NCBI GenBank assembly: GCA_018711755.1
Contig: DVHY01000115.1
Location: 1-12,347, forward strand
Reading direction: 5' to 3'
DNA: 12,347 nt
From: Candidatus Limivicinus faecipullorum
GTDB lineage: Bacteria > Bacillota > Clostridia > Oscillospirales > Oscillospiraceae
The notes beneath the pieces are model-generated. The model searched no databases. It had not been told where the DNA came from and saw nothing but the letters and a program-made list of their open reading frames with translations. Below, piece after piece: positions 7,414 to 12,347 of this stretch. The translations under genes and the position numbers were made by a program. Numbering within the stretch: position 1 is the stretch's first letter; each line of letters starts with the position of its first letter.

Positions 7414-8628
7414 TTAAGTCCTGTAGTCCCCGTTTATTTTCACGTACTCATAGGTGAGGTCGCAGCCCCAGGCCACAGCCTGGCCGCCGCCCTGGCCCAG
7501 AGACACGTTTATGCCTATCTCCTTTTCCAGCAGCACCTGCTTTGCCAGCTCCTCGGAGAAGGGGATGCCCGCCCCGTCCTTACAGACGGCCACGGTGCCT
7601 GCCGGGGAAGTGAAGCTCACGTCCACCTTGTTCACGTCCACCTCCGCACCGCTGTAGCCTATGGCGCAGAGTACCCGGCCCCAGTTGGCGTCGGCGCCGA
7701 ACATGGCGGCTTTTACCAGGCTGGAGCAGATGATGCTCTTGGCCACGGTCTTGGCGGCGGCCTCGTCAGAGGCGCCGGTGACAGAGCACTCCAGCAGCTT
7801 GGTGGCTCCCTCGCCGTCCCCGGCTATGCAGCGGCAGAGGTAGACGGTGAGGGTGTTGAGAGCTTTCATGAAGATATGGAAATCCTCGCCCAGGGAATCT
7901 ATCTCAGGGTTCCCCGCCAGGCCGTTGGCCATGATGGAGACCATGTCGTTGGTGGAGGTGTCCCCGTCCACGCTGACCATGTTGAAGGTGTTCTGAATGT
8001 CCCCCTTCAAAGCTACAGAGAGCATCTCCGGGCTGATGGCGGCGTCGGTGGTGATGAAGACCAGCATGGTGGCCATATTGGGGTGTATCATACCGCTGCC
8101 CTTGGCTATGCCGCCGATATGGCAGGTCTTGCCCCCCAGCTGGAATTCCACCGCCAGCTCCTTGGGCGCCGTGTCGGTGGTCATGATGGCCTGGGCGGCG
8201 CTGGGGCTGCCCTCGGCAGAGAGCTCAGACACCAGCTGCGCCATGCCGGACTCAATGGGCGTTATGTCCAGGGTCTGGCCGATGACGCCGGTGGAGGCGA
8301 CTATAACATCTTTCCCATTGATGCCCAAAGCCTGGGCTGTCATGGCGCACATGGCCTGGGCCTTCTCTATGCCGTCGGCATTGCAGGTGTTGGCGTTGCC
8401 GCTGTTGCAGATCATGGCCTGGGCCTTGCCGTCGGCAATGTTGGCTTTGGTGACGGTGAGTGGGGCCCCTTTCACCAGATTGGTGGTGTACACCGCTGCG
8501 GCGGAGGCGGGGACTTCACTGAATATCAGAGCCAGGTCTTTCTTGCTGCGGTTCTTGCGTATGCCGCAGTGTATGCCTGCGGCCTTGAAGCCTTTTGCGG
8601 CGCAGACGCCGCCGGTGACAGTTTTCAT
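7414..8628 (-). CDS. argJ: glutamate N-acetyltransferase / ornithine acetyltransferase
   Basis: ArgJ transfers the acetyl group from N-acetylornithine to glutamate, releasing ornithine and recycling the acetyl group. Some members also use acetyl-CoA. The 404-residue length is normal. The precursor self-cleaves before a nucleophilic Thr, seen here as Thr187 in IHPNMATML, giving alpha and beta chains. The oxyanion-hole segment STGVIG lies at 112-117, and the C-terminus NGDYRT is typical of the family. A GGGAG ribosome site lies a few bases before the ATG in the 19-base spacer after argC. Its presence means a cyclic pathway, so argE is not needed, and argA only if this ArgJ cannot use acetyl-CoA. 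Whether this ArgJ is mono- or bifunctional cannot be told from sequence alone. Confidence 0.97.
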   Translation of the reverse strand: MKTVTGGVCAAKGFKAAGIHCGIRKNRSKKDLALIFSEVPASAAAVYTTNLVKGAPLTVTKANIADGKAQAMICNSGNANTCNADGIEKAQAMCAMTAQALGINGKDVIVASTGVIGQTLDITPIESGMAQLVSELSAEGSPSAAQAIMTTDTAPKELAVEFQLGGKTCHIGGIAKGSGMIHPNMATMLVFITTDAAISPEMLSVALKGDIQNTFNMVSVDGDTSTNDMVSIMANGLAGNPEIDSLGEDFHIFMKALNTLTVYLCRCIAGDGEGATKLLECSVTGASDEAAAKTVAKSIICSSLVKAAMFGADANWGRVLCAIGYSGAEVDVNKVDVSFTSPAGTVAVCKDGAGIPFSEELAKQVLLEKEIGINVSLGQGGGQAVAWGCDLTYEYVKINGDYRT

Positions 8629-8647
8629 TCTTTTCTCCCTTAACGAT

Positions 8648-9568
8648 TTATACGGTGAGGCCGGTCTTCTCGTCCAGGCCCAGGATGATGTTCATGTTCT
8701 GTATTGCGGCGCCGGATGCGCCCTTGCCCAGATTGTCAAAGCGGGATATGAGCAGGATGCGCTCGTCGCAGCCCGTCACTCTTATCTCCATGTCGTCCCT
8801 GCCGGAGAGAGCCGCTCCCGAGAGAAGCCCCGCCTCCGGGTCGTCCTCTTCAAAGTGGACCAGGCCGGAGGAATAATATTCCCTATAGACCTCTTTTATG
8901 TCCTCCATGCTCCCCTTGATGTCCTTTCTGAAGAGGGGCACCGTGACCTCCATGCCGCTGTAGTAATCAGCCACTATGGGGCAGAACACCGGGGCCTCCT
9001 CCAGAGCGGAGATGAGGCGCATCTCTTTCAGATGCTTGTGCTGCTGAGTCAGGGCGTACTGTCTGGGGGCGGAGAGCAGGGGATTTCTCAGGGGGTCCTC
9101 ATACTCGGCTATCATCTTTTTCCCGCCGCCGGAGTAGCCGGTGAGGGAAAAGCAGCTGAGCTTCAGCTCCGCCGGGATGATGCCCGCTCTCACCAGGGGC
9201 TCCGCCAGGGCAATGAAGCCGCTGGCGTGGCAGCCTGGGTTGGCCACTCTCTTTGAGGCGGCCACCTTTTCCCGCCGGCCTTTCAGCTCGGGAAAGCCGT
9301 AGTCCCAGGCGGGGTCGGTGCGGTGGGCGGTGGAGGTGTCGATGAGGGCGGTGGAGCCGTGGCAGAGGGAGGCGGCCTCTATGGCCGCCGCATCCGGCAG
9401 GCAGAAGAAGGCAATGTCCGCTGCGTTGATGGCCTCTTCCCTGGCCTTAGGGTCCTTTCTCAGCTCGCTGGGGACGGAGATGAGCTGGATGTCCTGCCGG
9501 GCCGAGAGCCGCTCATGGATGCGCAGGCCCGTGGTGCCGGCGCTGCCGTCGATGAATACCTTAGTCAT
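8648..9568 (-). CDS. argC: N-acetyl-gamma-glutamyl-phosphate reductase, short (type 2) form
   Basis: ArgC reduces N-acetylglutamyl phosphate to the semialdehyde using NADPH. At 306 residues it is the short form, not the roughly 345-residue form usual in Bacillus. The N-terminus MTKVFIDGSAGTTGL carries the type-2 version of the nucleotide-binding loop (GTTGL at 11-15). The catalytic Cys is Cys113 in NPGCHASGF, and the HKHLKEM segment supplies the probable catalytic His. The start codon lies inside the end of argH (8-nt overlap ATGACTAA), so the two are translationally coupled. No truncation or missing catalytic residue is visible. Type-2 ArgC is best known from Proteobacteria, so its presence here may reflect old transfer or a clostridial branch of that subfamily. 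Confidence 0.95.
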   Translation of the reverse strand: MTKVFIDGSAGTTGLRIHERLSARQDIQLISVPSELRKDPKAREEAINAADIAFFCLPDAAAIEAASLCHGSTALIDTSTAHRTDPAWDYGFPELKGRREKVAASKRVANPGCHASGFIALAEPLVRAGIIPAELKLSCFSLTGYSGGGKKMIAEYEDPLRNPLLSAPRQYALTQQHKHLKEMRLISALEEAPVFCPIVADYYSGMEVTVPLFRKDIKGSMEDIKEVYREYYSSGLVHFEEDDPEAGLLSGAALSGRDDMEIRVTGCDERILLISRFDNLGKGASGAAIQNMNIILGLDEKTGLTV

Positions 9569-10940
9569 CTTTCAAAAACTCCTCCACGTATACAAGCTGC
9601 ATCTCCACAGAGCGGAGTGAGGTGCCGCCCTGGGAGATGCGCTTTTCAACACAGGCGCGGAGATCTATCTCCTTATAGAGATCCTCGTCGAAGACGGGGC
9701 TGAAAGTCTTGTAGACTTCCAGAGGCAGAGTCTCCAGCACCTGGTTGTCAGCCATACATTTTGCCACTATCTCACCGGATATCTTGTAGGCGCTGCGGAA
9801 GGGCAGCCCCTTCTTCACCAGATAATCCGCCAGGTCTGTGGCGTTTATAAAGCCCTTTTGGGCTGCGGAGAACATGTTGTCCTCGTTGACGCTCATGGTC
9901 TCGATCATGGGGGCGGCCACCTGGAGGCAGGCTTTCACCGTATCCAGGGCGTCAAAGATGCACTCCTTGTCCTCCTGCATGTCCTTGTTGTAGGCCAGGG
10001 GCAGGCCCTTGAGAGTGGTGAGCAGGCCCATCAGGTCCCCGTATACCCGGCCGGTCTTGCCCCGGATAAGCTCCGCCATGTCCGGGTTCTTCTTCTGGGG
10101 CATGATGGAGGAGCCGGTGGTATAGCCGTCGGAGAGGGTGACGAACCTGAACTCCCAGCTGCACCAGAGTATCAGCTCCTCGGAGAGCCGGGACAGGTGC
10201 ATCATCAGGATGGACATGGCGCCCATCAGCTCCAGGCAGTAGTCCCGGTCGGAGACGCCGTCCATGCTGTTGAGGGCCACGGAGGAAAAGCCCAGGGCCT
10301 TGGCCTCCATTTCCCTGTCGGTATTATAGGTGGTGCCCGCCAGGGCGCAGCAGCCGATGGGGGAGACATCCATGCGCTTGAGGGCGTCCTCAAAACGGCC
10401 GGCGTCCCTTATGAGCATCATGCAGTAGGCCAGCAGATGGTGGCCGAAGGTCACCGGCTGGGCCCGCTGAAGATGGGTATAGCCGGGCATGATGCTGCTC
10501 TTGTGGGCCTTGGCCTGCTGATACAGGGCCTGAATAAGGGCTCTCAGCAGCTTTTTGACCTCTTCCATCTCATCCCTCAGGTACATCCTCAGGTCCAGGG
10601 CCACCTGGTCGTTGCGGCTGCGGGCGGTGTGGAGCTTCTTGCCGGCGTCACCGATGCGCTTGGTGAGCTCCTGTTCCACGAACATGTGGATATCCTCGCT
10701 GAGGGGGTCTATCTGCAATGCGCCGCTGTTTATATCATCCAGGATGGACAGCAGGCCCTCCGTCAGCTGCTCCTTGTCCTGGGGGCTGATAATGCCCTGG
10801 GCGGAGAGCATGGCCGCATGGGCTATGCTGCCGGTGATATCCTGCTTGTACATGCGGCTGTCAAAGGATATGGAGGAATTGAAATCGTCCGCAATGCTGT
10901 CGGTCACGCCGGAGGTGAGTCCGGCCCACATTTTTGCCAT
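9561..10940 (-). CDS. argH: argininosuccinate lyase
   Basis: ArgH splits argininosuccinate into arginine and fumarate in the cytoplasm, the last step of the pathway. The 459-residue length is normal for this homotetrameric member of the fumarase/aspartase superfamily. Three conserved regions are visible: HTARSRNDQVALD (from 104), THLQRAQPVTFGHH (from 155), and the signature GSSIMPQKKNPD (276-287), whose serines are on the flexible catalytic loop. An AGGGAG ribosome site lies upstream of the ATG, after the stem-loop in the argG-argH spacer. The next gene, argC, starts within its last codons. Placing argG and argH first in the operon, ahead of the ornithine-forming genes, gives the end-of-pathway enzymes the promoter-proximal position. 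Confidence 0.97.
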   Translation of the reverse strand: MAKMWAGLTSGVTDSIADDFNSSISFDSRMYKQDITGSIAHAAMLSAQGIISPQDKEQLTEGLLSILDDINSGALQIDPLSEDIHMFVEQELTKRIGDAGKKLHTARSRNDQVALDLRMYLRDEMEEVKKLLRALIQALYQQAKAHKSSIMPGYTHLQRAQPVTFGHHLLAYCMMLIRDAGRFEDALKRMDVSPIGCCALAGTTYNTDREMEAKALGFSSVALNSMDGVSDRDYCLELMGAMSILMMHLSRLSEELILWCSWEFRFVTLSDGYTTGSSIMPQKKNPDMAELIRGKTGRVYGDLMGLLTTLKGLPLAYNKDMQEDKECIFDALDTVKACLQVAAPMIETMSVNEDNMFSAAQKGFINATDLADYLVKKGLPFRSAYKISGEIVAKCMADNQVLETLPLEVYKTFSPVFDEDLYKEIDLRACVEKRISQGGTSLRSVEMQLVYVEEFLKDD

Positions 10941-10966
10941 AACTGCTGTTCTCCCTTATAGTATCG

Positions 10967-10999
10967 CTTTATCCGGCGTGGGTCCCACGCCGGATAAAG
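10967..10999. promoter_or_regulatory. perfect palindromic stem-loop between argG and argH
   Basis: CTTTATCCGGCGT (10967-10979) pairs perfectly with ACGCCGGATAAAG (10987-10999). The loop GGGTCCC is itself self-complementary around its central base. The structure begins 7 bases after the argG stop and ends 26 bases before the argH start. No U-run follows on the minus strand and no T-run on the plus strand. It therefore looks like an intercistronic RNA structure, perhaps protecting the argG message or allowing partial termination, and not like a full terminator. Function is inferred only. Confidence 0.6.
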
Positions 11000-11006
11000 G
11001 CTCATA

Positions 11007-12224
11007 TTATTCCTTGCCGTCCACCAGGGCCTGGACCTTGATGGGCAGACCGTAGAGGTTTATAAAGCCCTCTGCGTCCTTCTGATTGTAATCGCTCTCG
11101 CCGAAGGTGGCTATCTCCTCGCTGTAGAGGGAGTTGGAGCTCCAGACACCGGCGTTTATCATGTTGCCCTTGTAGAGCTTCAGCTTCACCTTGCCGGTGA
11201 CCTTCTCCTGAGTCTTATCCACAAAGGCGCTGAGGGCCTCCCGCAGGGGGGTGAACCACTGGCCGTTGTACACAAGCTCGGCAAAGGTGATGGACAGCTT
11301 CTGCTTTTCGTGGAGGGTGAGCTTATCCAGGCAGATGCTCTCCAACACGCTGTGGGCCTTGTAGAGAATGGTGCCGCCGGGAGTCTCGTATACGCCCCGG
11401 CACTTCATGCCCACAAGGCGGTTTTCCACGATGTCGATGATGCCGATGCCGTTGGCCCCGCCTATCTGGTTCAGCTTGAGGATGATGTTCTTGGCGCTCA
11501 TCTTCTCCCCGTCCAATGCCACGGGCACGCCCTGCTCAAAGTCCAGGGTAATGTAGGTGGGCTTGTCGGGAGCGGCGATGGGGGAGACGCCCATCTCCAA
11601 AAAGCCGGGCTTTTCATACATGGGCTCGTAGCCGGTGTCCTCCAGGTCCAGACCCTCATGGGACAGGTGCCACAGGTTCTTGTCCTTGGAGTAGTTGGTC
11701 TCCCGGTTTATTTTAAGAGGCACCTTGTGGGCCTCGGCGTACTCTATCTCTTCCTCCCGGGACTTGATGTTCCACTCACGCCAGGGGGCGATGATGGGCA
11801 TGTTGGGGGCGAAGTGCTTGATGGCCAGCTCAAAGCGGACCTGGTCGTTGCCCTTGCCGGTGCAGCCGTGGACGATGGCGTCGGCCCCCTCTTTCTTGGC
11901 TATCTCCACCAGACCTTTGGCGATGCAGGGGCGGGCGTGGCTGGTGCCCAGGAGATACTCCTCATACACGGCCCCGGCCTTCATGGTGGGGATGATGAAG
12001 TCGTTGACGTATTCCTCGGTGAGGTCCAGGACATAGAGCTTGGAGGCCCCGGTCTTGAGAGCCTTCTCCTCCAGACCTTCCAGCTCGTCGGCCTGGCCCA
12101 CGTTGCCGGAGACGGCGATCACCTCGCAGTTGTTGTAATTTTCCTTCAGCCAGGGGATTATTATGGAAGTGTCAAGGCCGCCGGAATAGGCGAGGACGAC
12201 TTTTTTAATATCAGCTTTATTCAT
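11007..12224 (-). CDS. argG: argininosuccinate synthase
   Basis: ArgG joins citrulline and aspartate with ATP to form argininosuccinate, feeding ArgH. The protein has 405 residues, the normal length. The N-type PP-loop for ATP, AYSGGLDTS, is at residues 12-20, followed by GCTGKGNDQVRFE and IIAPWREW in the synthetase core. A canonical GGAGG at 12232-12236 (minus strand), 7 bases before the ATG, fixes the start. It is the first gene of the operon, directly behind a consensus promoter, so it should be the most strongly expressed. The short leader leaves no room for an attenuator or riboswitch. Confidence 0.97.
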   Translation of the reverse strand: MNKADIKKVVLAYSGGLDTSIIIPWLKENYNNCEVIAVSGNVGQADELEGLEEKALKTGASKLYVLDLTEEYVNDFIIPTMKAGAVYEEYLLGTSHARPCIAKGLVEIAKKEGADAIVHGCTGKGNDQVRFELAIKHFAPNMPIIAPWREWNIKSREEEIEYAEAHKVPLKINRETNYSKDKNLWHLSHEGLDLEDTGYEPMYEKPGFLEMGVSPIAAPDKPTYITLDFEQGVPVALDGEKMSAKNIILKLNQIGGANGIGIIDIVENRLVGMKCRGVYETPGGTILYKAHSVLESICLDKLTLHEKQKLSITFAELVYNGQWFTPLREALSAFVDKTQEKVTGKVKLKLYKGNMINAGVWSSNSLYSEEIATFGESDYNQKDAEGFINLYGLPIKVQALVDGKE

Positions 12225-12250
12225 AGGGATGCCTCCATGTGTTTTTGTTA

Positions 12251-12286
12251 TGGGCAGATTATAATGCCGAGGCAGAGATTTGTCAA
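12251..12286 (-). promoter_or_regulatory. consensus sigma-A promoter of the arginine operon
   Basis: On the minus strand the -35 box TTGACA (12281-12286) and the -10 box TATAAT (12258-12263) both match the housekeeping consensus exactly, at the optimal 17-base spacing. Transcription would start near 12251, giving a leader of about 27 bases before argG. It is the only clear promoter upstream of the eight coding units, and all intergenic gaps downstream are short, so one long transcript to the terminator at 876-910 is likely. Confidence 0.93.
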
Positions 12287-12294
12287 TAGAAAAA

Positions 12295-12329
12295 TGAATA
12301 TTTAGCCATAATCAATGAAATAAATTAGA
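12295..12329. promoter_or_regulatory. possible tandem ARG boxes (ArgR/AhrC operator)
   Basis: TGAATATTTAGCCA at 12295-12308 fits the ARG-box core TGAAT-WWWW-ATTCA with a perfect left half, four A/T bases, and three of five matches in the right half. A second, weaker candidate starts at 12316 (TGAAATAAATTAGA). The two are offset by 21 bases, the usual spacing of paired ARG boxes. They lie just upstream of the -35 box, within AT-rich DNA that could also serve as an UP element. An arginine-responsive repressor is expected for such an operon, but the box match is imperfect and AT-rich DNA gives false hits. Confidence 0.35.
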
Positions 12330-12347
12330 AAAATATACATTTAAACA

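Noticed and set aside
6766..8643. Long plus-strand open frame opposite argB and argJ
   Set aside because: It is antisense to two well-identified genes, has His/Gly-rich low-information composition, and has no promoter or recognisable domain.
12258..12265. Divergent plus-strand promoter using the symmetric ATTATAAT
   Set aside because: The plus-strand TATAAT at 12260-12265 has no -35 box at suitable spacing and would read into the antisense of argG.
11310..12305. Plus-strand open frame opposite argG running into the promoter region
   Set aside because: It is an antisense shadow of argG with biased composition. Its end merely extends into the AT-rich upstream region.

Overview
The window is a single arginine-biosynthesis operon on the minus strand with one unrelated lipoprotein gene at its far end on the plus strand. 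The coding sequence is GC-rich, but spacers are AT-rich, Shine-Dalgarno sites are strong (GGAGG, GGGAG) and the main promoter is a perfect sigma-A consensus. These traits, a clostridial-style DapF and a gut-type lipoprotein suggest a GC-rich member of Clostridia, probably near Oscillospiraceae/Ruminococcaceae. That placement is an inference from style, not from a marker gene.

Layout in the direction of transcription (right to left): AT-rich upstream region with a possible tandem ARG box; TTGACA-17-TATAAT promoter; argG; a perfect stem-loop; argH; argC overlapping argH by 8 nt; argJ; argB; a truncated argF remnant joined out of frame to the end of argB; a second perfect stem-loop; carA; and, overlapping carA by 8 nt, a very long carB whose 3' part encodes a complete diaminopimelate epimerase (DapF) domain. 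A bidirectional terminator ends the operon and also serves the convergent lipoprotein gene at 132-854. No stretch longer than about 130 bases lacks a feature.

How the genes work together: ArgJ and ArgB make N-acetylglutamyl phosphate, with ArgJ recycling the acetyl group. ArgC reduces it. ArgD, which is absent here, would aminate it, and ArgJ then releases ornithine. CarA and the CarB moiety make carbamoyl phosphate, ArgF would join it to ornithine, and ArgG and ArgH finish arginine. Only the C-terminal half of ArgF is present, so the operon as written cannot supply ornithine carbamoyltransferase. The seam is exactly where argD and the front of argF lie in the common argCJBDF order, so either a real deletion or an assembly collapse removed them.

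The points most worth a second look are the CarB-DapF fusion, the alanine at the position of the first catalytic cysteine in its DapF part, the argB/argF seam, and two strong intra-operon stem-loops that lack terminator U-tracts. I found no defence system, mobile element, CRISPR array, tRNA or rRNA.
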